Part shown: positions 16,592 to 25,519 of the stretch, one piece after another
Layout of the letters: each line of letters begins with the position of its first letter
How positions within the stretch are numbered: the first letter of the stretch is position 1
NCBI RefSeq assembly: GCF_019297835.1
Contig: NZ_CP079203.1
Location: forward strand, 3,662,001 to 3,726,000
Origin: Sphingomonas sanguinis
Lineage (GTDB): Bacteria; Pseudomonadota; Alphaproteobacteria; Sphingomonadales; Sphingomonadaceae
Direction: 5' to 3'
Length of the DNA stretch: 64,000 nucleotides
Program-made: the position numbers and the translations under genes
Notes under the pieces: model-generated
Database searches by the model: none
What the model was told of the DNA's origin: nothing
The model's input: only the letters and a program-made list of their open reading frames with translations

Positions 16592-19420
16592 ATGCAGCGA
16601 CGCCTCGCTTATGCCTCCCTCCTTCTGCTGACCTCGCAGCTCGTCGCGCCCGCCTTGCTCGCGCAAACGGCAGGCGCGCCGCCGCAGACCAGCACCACCG
16701 CGACCAGCCCGGACGGGCAGGCGACGCCGCAGAGCCAGACGCCCACGGGCCAGGACGGCCAGTCGGCGGACGAGCCGGTCGAAATCTCCGCGCCCGGCGT
16801 CGACGCCACGGCGGGCAACGAGATCGTCGTGGTCGGCCGCAACATCCCCAACACCATCCGCGCCACGCCGCAGATCGTCTCGGTCCTGTCCGCCGCCGAT
16901 ATCGCGCGCACGGGCGAGGGCGATATCGCGGGCGCGCTGACCCGCGTCACCGGCCTGTCGGTCGTGGGCGGCGGCTTCGTCTATGTGCGCGGTCTTGGCG
17001 ACCGTTACTCCTCGTCGCTGCTCAACGGCTCGCCGCTGCCCAGCCCCGAGCCGCTGCGCCGTTCGGTCCCGCTCGACATCTTCCCGACCACCATCGTCGG
17101 CTCGGCGCTGGTCCAGAAGACCTATTCGGTCAATTATCCCGGCGAGTTCGGCGGCGGCGTCATCAACCTGACGACCAAGGCGATCCCCAACAAGAACTTC
17201 ATCTCGGGCGGCTTTACGGTCGCGGCCGACGATGCGACGACCAGCGAGCTGGGCTATACCTATGCGGGCGGCGATGCCGACTGGTTGGGCTTCGACGACG
17301 GCACGCGCGGCGTGCCGCAGTTCGTGCGCGACGTGCAGGCGGGCAAGGGCTCGGGCCTCGTCCCCGCCGCGCAGGTGGCCGCCCTGTCCAACGCCTCGAC
17401 CACCTTGCTCCAGCGCAACAACCAGCTGCCCGCCAATCTGTCGGGCGAAATCTCGGCCGGTTCGGTGTTCGATATCGGCAGCGACCGGCTTGGCGTGATC
17501 TCGTCGCTGTCGCTCTCCAACACCTTCCGCACCCGCTCGGCGATCCAGCAGGACTCGGTGTCGCAGGACGGCACGATCCGCAACGATTATCGCACGCTGC
17601 TGACCGACAACCGGATCGTCGCCAATGCGCTGGTCGGCCTGGGTTACGAATTCGGCGACAACACGGTGCGCTGGACCAATGTCTATATCCACGACACGCT
17701 GAAGCAGGCGCGCGGCTCGGCGGCCGAGGTCTACAACAACGCCAGCGGCCTGCGCTTCCAGCAGAACACCAACTGGTTCGAGCGCCAGCTGATCGAAAGC
17801 CAGTTGGTCGGCGAGTTCAAGCTGACTGACGCCTTGAAGTTCGACGCGCGCGGCGCCTTCGCCAATTCGAAGCGCAACGCGCCGTACGAGCGCCAGTTTG
17901 ACTATCTCTGCTCGGGCCGCACGACCACCGGCCTGCCGATCAGCTATGACGGCGCGAATGGGGCGGGTGGGTTCCAGTGCAACGGCGCCTATCAGGTGAC
18001 GCAGCGCTTCACGCCCTTCGCCTCGATCATCTTCTCGGAATTGAACGAGAATCTGTATACCGGCCAGGCCGATCTTTCCTACAAGATCGACAGCGATAGG
18101 CCGCTCACGCTGAGCACCGGCTATTTCTATCAGGGCACCGACCGTTATTCGAGCCGTATCCAGTTCAACTACCAGACCAGCGACGGGGCGGGCACCGCGC
18201 CGGGCTTCCCATACAATCTCTACCGTCCCGACTATCTGCTGAGCCCCGACGTCATCAACAATGCCTGTCCCTTGCGCGGGCAGGGGGCGTGTACGCTCCA
18301 GCTGCAATTCTCGACCCAGGCCGGTGCCTATGCGTACGACGCCAAGCTGAACGTCCATGCCGGCTATGTGCAGGCGGAATCGGAAGTGACCGACGGTCTG
18401 CGCGCGGTGGCGGGTCTGCGCTACGAAACGGCGGTCGAGACGGTGACGCCGGTGCAGAGCGCGACGACGCGGCTGAAGAACGACTATTTCCTGCCCGCAG
18501 GCACGCTGACCTGGAATTTCGCCGCCGACATGCAGCTGCGCGCGAGCGGCGCGAAGACGATCTCGCGTCCGCAATTCCGCGAGCTGGCGCCGCAGCAGTT
18601 CCGCGACCCGGACTCGGACCGCCTGTTCTTCGGCAATCCCAACCTGCGCGACAGCGAGCTGTGGAACCTGGAAGCGCGCTACGAATGGTTCTATGCGCGC
18701 GACCAGCGCTTCACGCTGGCGGGCTTCTACAAGCGGATCAAGAATCCGATCGAGCAGGTCGGCTTCTACACCGGCGCCGACGACCGTTTGCAGACGGGCT
18801 TCACCTATCTGCCCTCGGCCAAGCTCTATGGCGCGGAAGTCGAGTTGCAGAAATATGTGCCGCTGGCGGGTCTGGGCGGTGATTTCTTCGCCACCCGCCG
18901 CCTCGTCGCAATCGCGAACTACACCTACACCAAGTCGCAGATCAACGCGGACGCCAGCTGCGTGCCCAACCCGGCGGCGGCGCAAGGCTCGCCGGGGCTG
19001 GCGGGGTGCGCCTCGGGCTTCGGTCCGGCGCGGCTGCTGTTCCGCGACGGCGCATCGCTGACCGGCCAGTCGGACCATCTGGTCAACCTGCAGCTGGGCA
19101 TGGAGGATACCGCCGCGCTGTCGCAGGTCACCTTGCTGTTCAACTATGCCAGCAACCGCGTGACCAATCGCGGGCCTTCCAACCTGTCGGGCACGGGGTT
19201 CCAGCCCGACATCGTCGAAGTGCCGGGCATCCGCCTCGACCTCGTCGCGCGTCAGGGCTTCGAGCTGATGGGCGGTAAGTTCGAGCTGAAGGCAGAAGCC
19301 CGCAACCTGACCCGCACGCGCTATAACGAGCGGCAGGATTTCGGGAATGGCCGGTTCGTCTATCTGAACCGGTATAATCTGGGGCGTGTGTTCTCGCTGG
19401 GGATCAGCACGACCTTCTGA
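16592..19420 (+). CDS. TonB-dependent outer-membrane receptor
   Basis: A 942-residue receptor. It has a signal peptide (MQRRLAYASLLLLTSQLVAP, cut after LLAQ), a linker, a plug domain (about 85-210) with VRGLGDRYSSSLLNGSPLPS and PGEFGGGVINLTTKA, and a 22-strand barrel ending in the terminal Phe typical of outer-membrane proteins (SLGISTTF). It should transport a large or scarce ligand with TonB energy. The start is ATG 16592 rather than the further upstream frame, because the signal peptide begins there. It follows the lipoprotein gene on the same strand and is probably its partner, and a good terminator follows. Confidence 0.92.
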   Translation: MQRRLAYASLLLLTSQLVAPALLAQTAGAPPQTSTTATSPDGQATPQSQTPTGQDGQSADEPVEISAPGVDATAGNEIVVVGRNIPNTIRATPQIVSVLSAADIARTGEGDIAGALTRVTGLSVVGGGFVYVRGLGDRYSSSLLNGSPLPSPEPLRRSVPLDIFPTTIVGSALVQKTYSVNYPGEFGGGVINLTTKAIPNKNFISGGFTVAADDATTSELGYTYAGGDADWLGFDDGTRGVPQFVRDVQAGKGSGLVPAAQVAALSNASTTLLQRNNQLPANLSGEISAGSVFDIGSDRLGVISSLSLSNTFRTRSAIQQDSVSQDGTIRNDYRTLLTDNRIVANALVGLGYEFGDNTVRWTNVYIHDTLKQARGSAAEVYNNASGLRFQQNTNWFERQLIESQLVGEFKLTDALKFDARGAFANSKRNAPYERQFDYLCSGRTTTGLPISYDGANGAGGFQCNGAYQVTQRFTPFASIIFSELNENLYTGQADLSYKIDSDRPLTLSTGYFYQGTDRYSSRIQFNYQTSDGAGTAPGFPYNLYRPDYLLSPDVINNACPLRGQGACTLQLQFSTQAGAYAYDAKLNVHAGYVQAESEVTDGLRAVAGLRYETAVETVTPVQSATTRLKNDYFLPAGTLTWNFAADMQLRASGAKTISRPQFRELAPQQFRDPDSDRLFFGNPNLRDSELWNLEARYEWFYARDQRFTLAGFYKRIKNPIEQVGFYTGADDRLQTGFTYLPSAKLYGAEVELQKYVPLAGLGGDFFATRRLVAIANYTYTKSQINADASCVPNPAAAQGSPGLAGCASGFGPARLLFRDGASLTGQSDHLVNLQLGMEDTAALSQVTLLFNYASNRVTNRGPSNLSGTGFQPDIVEVPGIRLDLVARQGFELMGGKFELKAEARNLTRTRYNERQDFGNGRFVYLNRYNLGRVFSLGISTTF

Positions 19421-19444
19421 TCCTTTTTGCGCGATGGCGTGAGA

Positions 19445-19484
19445 GGCCGTCGTCCGGAGCGATCCGGGTGGCGGCCTTTTTCGC
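19445..19484 (+). terminator. Rho-independent terminator after the TonB receptor gene
   Basis: An inverted repeat with arms GGCCGTC-GTCCGG and CCGG-GTGGCGGCC is followed directly by a run of five T residues. It is correctly placed 25 bases after the receptor stop. Confidence 0.75.
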
Positions 19485-19509
19485 GTTTTGGGCAGAGGGA
19501 GGGGCGTGG

Positions 19510-19646
19510 GCTTCGACTTCGCTCAGCCTGAACGGCTGAAGGAAATAATCCCCCACCCCCCGTTCAGCCTGAGCGAAGTCGAAGGCCAAGGGATGACCTT
19601 ATCGCGAGCGCGGGGCGTGCACTTCGACTTCGCTCAGTGTGAACGG
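19510..19646. repeat. Family 1 palindromic repeats, three copies
   Basis: Copies lie at 19510-19535 (+), 19561-19586 (inverted) and 19619-19646 (+). The conserved core is TTCGACTTCGCTCAG, with a flanking GAACGG. Two versions differ in the stem: GCCT...AGGC and GCACT...AGTGC. The first copy here ends AGCCTG and keeps GC-CT with a mismatch. The elements lie between two convergent genes. Confidence 0.85.
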
Positions 19647-19680
19647 AGGTTGGGGATTAGGGCGGGTCGGGAGGGGGTAG

Positions 19681-20352
19681 TCATCCTTGCCAAGGCAATT
19701 CCCGATACCATTTGGTGATGACGTATTTCACCCCCGCCCGCACCTTCATCGCCTGGTGCAGCGTCGCGGCATTGGTCGAGCCGTCCGCGCGCCGGTTGCT
19801 CCAGGCGACCATCTTGCCGGGTTCGGGCTGGATCATCTTGTCGACCACCTTGAACCGGGTCGCACCGCCCGCTTCGGGCGTGTTGAGATACAGCATCACC
19901 GTCCAAGTCCGGTTGCCCGACAGCGCGCAATAGCGGTGATAGTCCAGGCCTTTGGGCTCGAAATAATCGGTATGCTGCTTGAATTCCTGGCCGACGGCAT
20001 AGCGTTGTCCCTGGATCGGCTCGCCATATTCGCCCGACAGGCCGGTCAGCATCGCGATGCGGCGTTCGGTGTCGATCACCGCCGGATCGTCGGCGGGCAG
20101 ATCGCCCGTCTCGCTGGTGCGATAGGCATGGTCGCCATTGGCGTCGGCGATGGTCGAGGGGCGGCGTACCGCATCGATTCGCGCGATCAGCGCCGCGCAC
20201 AGTTCGGGCGGCAGCACGTCGCGCTTCACGAACAGGGTCAGCTTGGGACTGGGCAGCCGCTGGACGCCCGGCGTCGCGGCCAGCCGCGCGATGATCGGGG
20301 TCGGATCCAGGCCATTGCCCAGCCTGTGTACGTCATCGGTCAAGGCTTGCAT
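19681..20352 (-). CDS. 2OG-Fe(II) oxygenase, prolyl 4-hydroxylase-like
   Basis: A 223-residue oxygenase of the prolyl 4-hydroxylase alpha-subunit family. The iron ligands are His127 and Asp129 in QHTDYF and the distal His199 in ATLHQAMKV; Lys209 is the 2-oxoglutarate-binding lysine. It should hydroxylate proline or another residue of a protein substrate, in the cytoplasm since no signal peptide is present. Divergent from gspC with 118 bases between, so it could share regulation with the secretion operon, although a functional link is not shown. Confidence 0.85.
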   Translation of the reverse strand: MQALTDDVHRLGNGLDPTPIIARLAATPGVQRLPSPKLTLFVKRDVLPPELCAALIARIDAVRRPSTIADANGDHAYRTSETGDLPADDPAVIDTERRIAMLTGLSGEYGEPIQGQRYAVGQEFKQHTDYFEPKGLDYHRYCALSGNRTWTVMLYLNTPEAGGATRFKVVDKMIQPEPGKMVAWSNRRADGSTNAATLHQAMKVRAGVKYVITKWYRELPWQG

Positions 20353-20378
20353 CCGGCTCTCCCATCCTGTCCCTCATG

Positions 20379-20405
20379 TGAAACACATATGACCAAAATG
20401 TTTCA
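20379..20405. promoter_or_regulatory. Inverted repeat in the hydroxylase-gspC intergenic region
   Basis: TGAAACA (20379-20385) and TGTTTCA (20399-20405) form a perfect 7-bp inverted repeat with centres 20 bases apart (two helical turns). The region separates the divergent hydroxylase and gspC genes, so this is a plausible operator for both. The cognate regulator is unknown. Confidence 0.4.
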
Positions 20406-20470
20406 GGGCTTTGACGTCGTGCTGTAACATGCCATGCCTAGAGCCCGAAAATGCGTACGGGGTGGGTTTC

Positions 20471-21313
20471 ATGCGGTTGAGGCTCGACGCGCGCGGACGT
20501 CGCTGGTTGCGACGGCTGCCGGTCGTGAATGTCTATTCGGTGGCCGAGCTGGCGCTGATGGCGGTCCTCGCCGTTCAGGGCGCGCGGCTGCTATGGGTGA
20601 TAGTCACCCCCGTCTCGCCGCTGGGCGAGTGGCGGCCGTTGGCCCCCGCCATTGCGGGTTCGACATCGGCCATATTGGAGGGCTTCGACCCGTTCTTCCG
20701 CTTGCAGGGGCAACAGGCGGCGCCCGCCGCGGTCACGACGCTGCAACTGACACTTTACGGCACGCGGCTCGACGAGGCATCGGGGCGCGGGTCGGCGATC
20801 CTGGCCGGGCCGGATGGGGTGCAGCGCTCGGTGTCGGTGGGCGAGGAAATCCAGCCGGGCGTCACGCTGAAGGCCGTCGCCTTCGACCATATCACCATCG
20901 ATCGCGGCGGCGCGACCGAGGACCTGTATCTCGACCAGTCCGATGCGCCGACCGCGACCGCCGGGGGACCTGCTCCCGGCGCGCCGTCCGTACAGTTGCC
21001 CGGATCGGTGCCCCCGGCGGGTGGCGTCGCCATCGCGCAGTTGCGCAGCGATATCGGCTTCATCCCCCGGCTCGACGGCGGGCGCGTCTCGGGCCTGGTC
21101 GTCCGGCCGATGGGTTCGGGCGCGGCGTTCCGCGCGGCGGGCCTGCGCGAGGGCGATATCGTTACCGCGATCGGCGGGCGTCCGGTGACGGGGCCAAGCG
21201 ACCTCGACCGTCTGGCGGCGGATTTCGCACAGGGCGGTTCTCTTTCCATCACGGTCGAGCGGGGCGATCAGACGCTGCCGCTCTCCCTTCAGATTGCGGC
21301 ACCACGGCCATGA
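20471..21313 (+). CDS. gspC: Type II secretion protein C (inner-membrane linker)
   Basis: A 280-residue bitopic protein. It has one membrane segment near residues 23-45 (VAELALMAVLAVQGARLLWV), an HR domain with LQLTLYGTRL (about 95-150) and a C-terminal PDZ domain (about 190-280) with GLVVRPMGSGAAF and GLREGDIVTAIGG. GspC links the inner platform to the GspD secretin. The start is ATG 20471, although an upstream frame adds 20 residues without a clear function. Its stop overlaps the gspD ATG. It heads the twelve-gene gsp operon. Confidence 0.9.
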   Translation: MRLRLDARGRRWLRRLPVVNVYSVAELALMAVLAVQGARLLWVIVTPVSPLGEWRPLAPAIAGSTSAILEGFDPFFRLQGQQAAPAAVTTLQLTLYGTRLDEASGRGSAILAGPDGVQRSVSVGEEIQPGVTLKAVAFDHITIDRGGATEDLYLDQSDAPTATAGGPAPGAPSVQLPGSVPPAGGVAIAQLRSDIGFIPRLDGGRVSGLVVRPMGSGAAFRAAGLREGDIVTAIGGRPVTGPSDLDRLAADFAQGGSLSITVERGDQTLPLSLQIAAPRP

Positions 21314-23532
21314 AGAAGCTTGTCCTCGGTTCGGTTCTGGCGCTGGCCTTGGCGGCGGGCGTTCACGCCCAGACCACGCTCAACGTCCGCGACGCCGATA
21401 TCCGCGCCTTTATCGCTGATGCCGCCAAGGTGACGGGGCGGACCTTCATCATCGACAGCCGCGTCAACGGCAAGGTGACGGTCGTGACCGACCGGCCGCT
21501 GTCCCGGTCCGAATATTTCGAGATATTCCTGTCGACCCTGCGCTCCAACGGGCTGGTCGCGGTGCCGACCTCGGGCGGCGCGTTCCGGGTGCAGCCGGTG
21601 GATAACGCCGCGTCGCAGCCGAGCCGGATCGGGTCGGCGGGCGCGAACCGCAATTCCTACGTTACCGAGATCATCCGCCTGCGCGCGATCGACGCCAACA
21701 GCGCGCTGGAAACGGTGCGCCCGCTGGTCAGCGCGCAAGGGTCGGTGACGGCGAACCGCGCGGGCAACAGCCTGGTCGTGGTCGACTTCGCCGACAATAT
21801 CCGCCGTATCCGCGAGGTCGTTCGCCGGATCGACGCCGACAACGCCTCGACCCGTGTGATCGCGCTGCGCAATGCGGGCGCGCGCGAGATCGCGACGGCG
21901 CTCCAGACGCTGGCGGGCGGTGGTGGCGGTGGACAGGGCAGTGCGCCCGCGCAAGGCTCGACCGGCGTCTCGGTCGTCGCCATCGACAGCTCCAATTCGA
22001 TCGCGCTGCGCGGCGATCCATCGAGCGTGGCGCGCTTTGCCCAGATCGCGACCGATCTGGACAACAAGGCCAAGAGTGGCACCGAAATCCGCGTCGTCTT
22101 CCTCGAAAACGCGGACGCTGAGCAGCTTCTGCCCGTGCTCCAGCAGCTGGTCGGGCAACAGCCCGATCCGGTGCAGGAAACCACCCTGTCGCGCGGCAGC
22201 TTCACCCAGACCAACAGCCAGGCAGGCTCGGCGGCGGGCACTTCGATCGCGCAGCGTATCCAGCCCGTCGCCCAGCCCCAGGCGGCAAGCGCCCCAGGCG
22301 CAGGCGGCCAGAACGGCCAGCCGCCCGCGATCAGCACGCAAGGGGGGCGCACCGCGGCGGTCGTCACCCGCTTCGTCGGTGCGAACGCCATCGTCATCGC
22401 CGGGCCCGCCGACATCCAGCGCCAGATCGGCGAGGTCATCCGTCAGCTCGACGTGCGTCGCGAGCAGGTGCTGATCGAGGCGATCGTCGCCGAAGTCTCC
22501 GACCAGACCGCACGGCGGCTGGGCGCGCAGTTCCTGCTGGGGAGTCTGTCGGGCGGGGCGTTCGCCGCCTCGACCTATGGCAATACCGCGCCCAACATCC
22601 TCCAGATCGCGGGTGCGGTGGGGGCGAACACGATCGGCGGCACGACGACGACCGTCGTCGCCCCCGATGGCACACGCACCACGACCAACGTCCCCAACCA
22701 GGCCTATAGCCAGCTGACCCAGTCGGCGGTGCAGTCAATCCTAGGCACCACCGGCGGCTTTGCGGGCTGGGGCGGGCAGATCGGCGACACGGTGTTCGGC
22801 GCGATCATCAACGCGGTGAAGAGCGACACGACCTCGAACCTGCTCCAGGTCCCGCACATCATCACGCTGGACAATCAACAGGCGCACAGCCTGGTCGGCC
22901 AGGAAATCCCCGTGACGACCGGCCAGGCGCTGTCGAACAATTTCGACAATGCCTTCCGCACGGTGCAGCGCCAGAATGTCGGCATCCAGCTGGACGTGAA
23001 GCCGCAGGTCAATGCGGGCGGTTCGCTGAAACTTTACGTGCGGCTGGAGGTCAGCTCGATCGCGGGGCCCGTGTCGAGCAACAATAGCGAGTTGATCCTC
23101 AACAAGCGCGCGTTCGAGAATGTCTTCACGCCCGATGACGGCCAGATCACCGTCATTGGCGGGCTGCTGGACGACAATGAGCGGCGGACGATCGAGAAGA
23201 TCCCGCTGCTCGGCGATATTCCGGGGCTGGGCGCGCTGTTCCGGTCCAAGGCGCGCAGCCGGTCGAAGACGAACCTGATGGTCTTCATCCGACCGACGAT
23301 CCTGCGCACCCCCGAGGACAGCCGCCGCGTCACCGAGCAACGTTACGGCTATCTCCGCCAGCTTCAGGGCTATGCCCAGCCCGGCGTCGAACCCTCGATC
23401 GATGAGCTGGTCCGCGATTATATGAACGCCGCGCCGCCGATCCCGCATGCGCCGATGCCCGGCAATATCGAGGACCCACGCATCGCCGTCCCCGTCGCCA
23501 AGTCGGTCGAACCGATCAAGCGCCGTGACTGA
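21310..23532 (+). CDS. gspD: Type II secretion secretin GspD
   Basis: A 740-residue outer-membrane secretin. A signal peptide (cut after VHAQ) is followed by N0-N3 domains (RSEYFEIFLSTLRSNGLVA, VTANRAGNSLVVVDFADN, VFLENADAEQLLPVLQQLV). The secretin core has VPHIITLDNQQAHSLVGQ and the C-terminal GGLLDDNERRTIEKIPLLGD. The N3 linkers contain Gly/Gln/Ala-rich loops. Length is usual. The ATG overlaps the gspC stop by 4 bases, and the gspE GTG overlaps its stop by 8 bases. It forms the outer-membrane channel through which folded substrates leave the periplasm. Confidence 0.95.
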   Translation: MKKLVLGSVLALALAAGVHAQTTLNVRDADIRAFIADAAKVTGRTFIIDSRVNGKVTVVTDRPLSRSEYFEIFLSTLRSNGLVAVPTSGGAFRVQPVDNAASQPSRIGSAGANRNSYVTEIIRLRAIDANSALETVRPLVSAQGSVTANRAGNSLVVVDFADNIRRIREVVRRIDADNASTRVIALRNAGAREIATALQTLAGGGGGGQGSAPAQGSTGVSVVAIDSSNSIALRGDPSSVARFAQIATDLDNKAKSGTEIRVVFLENADAEQLLPVLQQLVGQQPDPVQETTLSRGSFTQTNSQAGSAAGTSIAQRIQPVAQPQAASAPGAGGQNGQPPAISTQGGRTAAVVTRFVGANAIVIAGPADIQRQIGEVIRQLDVRREQVLIEAIVAEVSDQTARRLGAQFLLGSLSGGAFAASTYGNTAPNILQIAGAVGANTIGGTTTTVVAPDGTRTTTNVPNQAYSQLTQSAVQSILGTTGGFAGWGGQIGDTVFGAIINAVKSDTTSNLLQVPHIITLDNQQAHSLVGQEIPVTTGQALSNNFDNAFRTVQRQNVGIQLDVKPQVNAGGSLKLYVRLEVSSIAGPVSSNNSELILNKRAFENVFTPDDGQITVIGGLLDDNERRTIEKIPLLGDIPGLGALFRSKARSRSKTNLMVFIRPTILRTPEDSRRVTEQRYGYLRQLQGYAQPGVEPSIDELVRDYMNAAPPIPHAPMPGNIEDPRIAVPVAKSVEPIKRRD

Positions 23533-25129
23533 CGACGACCAGCCCCTCCCCACGGGCGACACCGTCCCCCTGCCGCTGGGCACGTCCCTCCCGCAGGCGG
23601 GAGCGGATGGGGGAGGGCCACCCGCCCTCCCGCTCCCTGCACCCGACGACGCGCTGGAACTGGTCGCCCCGCTGACCATCCCCTACGCCTTCGCGCGCAA
23701 GTTCGGCACGGTGGTCCAGACCGCCGACCCGCTGACCATCGCGCTTCGCGAAGGCGCCGATCCGCGCGCGCTGATCGAGCTGCGCCGTCATATCGGCCGC
23801 CCCTTCGCTATCGCGCGCGTCGAGGCCCCCGCCTTCGACCGGCTGCTGTCCGACGCCTATGCGATGGACGGACAGGCGACCGCGATCGCGGCGGTCGGCA
23901 TGGGCGACGAGCTGGACATGCTGGCCGACGGCATCCCGACCGCCGAGGATTTGCTCGACACCGCCGACGATGCGCCCGCCATCCGTCTCATCAACGGCAT
24001 CATTGCGGACGCCGCGCGCAACGGCGTGTCGGACATCCATATCGAGCCGTACGAAACCGGCCTCGTCGTCCGGATGCGGATCGACGGCGTGCTGCGCGAG
24101 ACGCTGCGCATGCCGCCGCATGTCGCGCCGGTGGTGGTCAGCCGTATCAAGGTCATGGCCCGGCTCGACATCGCTGAGCGCCGCGTGCCGCAGGACGGGC
24201 GCATGGCGCTGACCCTGGGCGGCAAGCTGCTCGACGTGCGTGTCTCGACGCTGCCCAGCCGGGCGGGGGAGCGCGTGGTGCTGCGTATTCTCGACAAGGA
24301 GAATGCGGGGATCGACCTCGACGCGCTGGGCATGAACCCCGCGATGTACGCGCTGCTGCGCGAGGCGCTGAGCGAACCCAACGGCATCATCCTCGTCACC
24401 GGGCCGACCGGCTCGGGCAAGACGACCAGCCTCTATGCGGCGCTGCGCCTGCTGAACGATGGCAGCCGCAACATCCTGACCGTCGAGGACCCGGTCGAAT
24501 ATGCGGTCGAGGGCGTGGGGCAGACCCAGGTCAACGCCAAGGTCGGGCTGACCTTCGCGGCGGGGCTGCGCGCGATCCTGCGTCAGGACCCGGACGTGGT
24601 GATGGTCGGAGAAATCCGCGACCGCGAAACCGCCGAGATCGCGGTGCAGGCCTCGCTGACCGGGCACCTCGTGCTGTCGACGGTCCACACCAACGACGCG
24701 GTCGGTGCGATCACCCGGATGCGCGACATGAAGGTCGAGCCGTTCCTGCTCGCCTCCACTTTGCGCGCCGTGATCGCCCAGCGGCTGGTGCGGCGGCTGT
24801 GTCCGGCGTGCAAGCGCCCGGTCAAGGCCAAGCATACGGTGGCGCCGCTGCTCGGTATCGAGAACAAGGCGACGGTGTACGAGGCGGTCGGCTGTCCGCA
24901 GTGCAACGGCACCGGCTATAAGGGTCGGACCGGCGTCTATGAGGCGGTGCGGGTCGACGATACGATCCGGCGGCTCATCAACGAAGGCGGCGACGAACAG
25001 GCGATCGCCGCCCACGCCTTTGCCCGGCAACAGCCACTGGCGGCGGTGGCCCGGACGTTGGTGCTGGACGGCGTGACCACGGCGGAGGAAGCCATCCGCG
25101 TGTCCCGCCGCGACACCGACGCAGGGTGA
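23525..25129 (+). CDS. gspE: Type II secretion ATPase GspE
   Basis: A 534-residue secretion ATPase. Walker A GPTGSGKTT, the Asp box DPVEYAVEGVGQ, Walker B VMVGEIRDRETAE and His box LVLSTVHTNDA are present, together with the tetracysteine zinc motif CPAC...CPQC. It energises pseudopilus growth from the cytoplasm. The start is GTG 23525, inside the end of gspD. Its N-terminal 40 residues are unusual: LPQAGADGGGP is encoded by a family 2 palindromic repeat (23590-23625) that elsewhere in the window is intergenic, so the head of GspE seems to have been remodelled by repeat insertion. Confidence 0.94.
   Translation: MTDDDQPLPTGDTVPLPLGTSLPQAGADGGGPPALPLPAPDDALELVAPLTIPYAFARKFGTVVQTADPLTIALREGADPRALIELRRHIGRPFAIARVEAPAFDRLLSDAYAMDGQATAIAAVGMGDELDMLADGIPTAEDLLDTADDAPAIRLINGIIADAARNGVSDIHIEPYETGLVVRMRIDGVLRETLRMPPHVAPVVVSRIKVMARLDIAERRVPQDGRMALTLGGKLLDVRVSTLPSRAGERVVLRILDKENAGIDLDALGMNPAMYALLREALSEPNGIILVTGPTGSGKTTSLYAALRLLNDGSRNILTVEDPVEYAVEGVGQTQVNAKVGLTFAAGLRAILRQDPDVVMVGEIRDRETAEIAVQASLTGHLVLSTVHTNDAVGAITRMRDMKVEPFLLASTLRAVIAQRLVRRLCPACKRPVKAKHTVAPLLGIENKATVYEAVGCPQCNGTGYKGRTGVYEAVRVDDTIRRLINEGGDEQAIAAHAFARQQPLAAVARTLVLDGVTTAEEAIRVSRRDTDAG
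23588..23627. repeat. Family 2 palindromic repeat inside the 5' end of gspE
   Basis: The palindrome CTCCCGCAGGCGGGAG is followed by GGATGGGGGAGGG. The same block occurs at 33662-33770 and at 49664-49890. Here it is in frame and codes for LPQAGADGGGP of GspE. Confidence 0.8.
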
Positions 25130-25154
25130 GGGGGGTGTGCATTCTTCCCAACTC

Positions 25155-25497
25155 CCGTTCCCCCGCGAAGGCGGGGGCCCAGTGCCTTGGCCGTATCGGG
25201 GCGAACGTTGCGGGTGAACATGTCAGGGTTTCACGCGAAGCCACGAAGCCGCAAAGAGAAGTTGGGTTCGCGCAGAGGCGCAGAGGACGCAGAGACGGTG
25301 TCCTTGCCACGTCAGCGGCCTTCCTTGTTCGGCCAATTGAAAAGGCTGTGCGCTGCCGCGCACGAGACATCTTTGCGCCCTCCGCGCCTCTGCGCGAACA
25401 TGACTTTCTTCTTCGCGGCTTCGCGGCTTCGCGTGAGATAATATGTCGATCCGACACGCCTCGCAGTAACTGGACCCCCGCCTTCGCGGGGGAAGGG
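25155..25497. repeat. Large nested inverted repeat between gspE and gspF (families 3 and 4)
   Basis: The 390-base gap between gspE and gspF has no gene but two nested inverted repeat pairs. The outer pair is a family 3 variant (25155-25183 and 25468-25497; palindrome CCCCGCGAAGGCGGGG). The inner pair is a ~67-base element (25228-25294 and 25371-25437) sharing CACGCGAAGCC, GAAGCCGC and GTTCGCGCAGAGGCGC, about 85 per cent matched by eye. As RNA it could fold into one long hairpin with a 76-base loop. The right end supplies GGAAGGG just before gspF. Confidence 0.85.
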
Positions 25498-25519
25498 CCC
25501 TATGGGGAAGCGCACTGAC

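Noticed and set aside
16517..19078. 853-residue open frame on the minus strand inside the TonB receptor gene
   Set aside because: It is a high-GC shadow of the receptor; it is Arg/Ala/Gly-rich without any recognisable domain and has no proper upstream signals.
23516..25030. 504-residue minus-strand frame opposite gspE
   Set aside because: His/Asp/Arg-rich shadow frame; gspE has all catalytic motifs.
25130..25519. A CRISPR array in the gspE-gspF gap
   Set aside because: The repeats are inverted and nested, of different families, without regular spacing or spacers.
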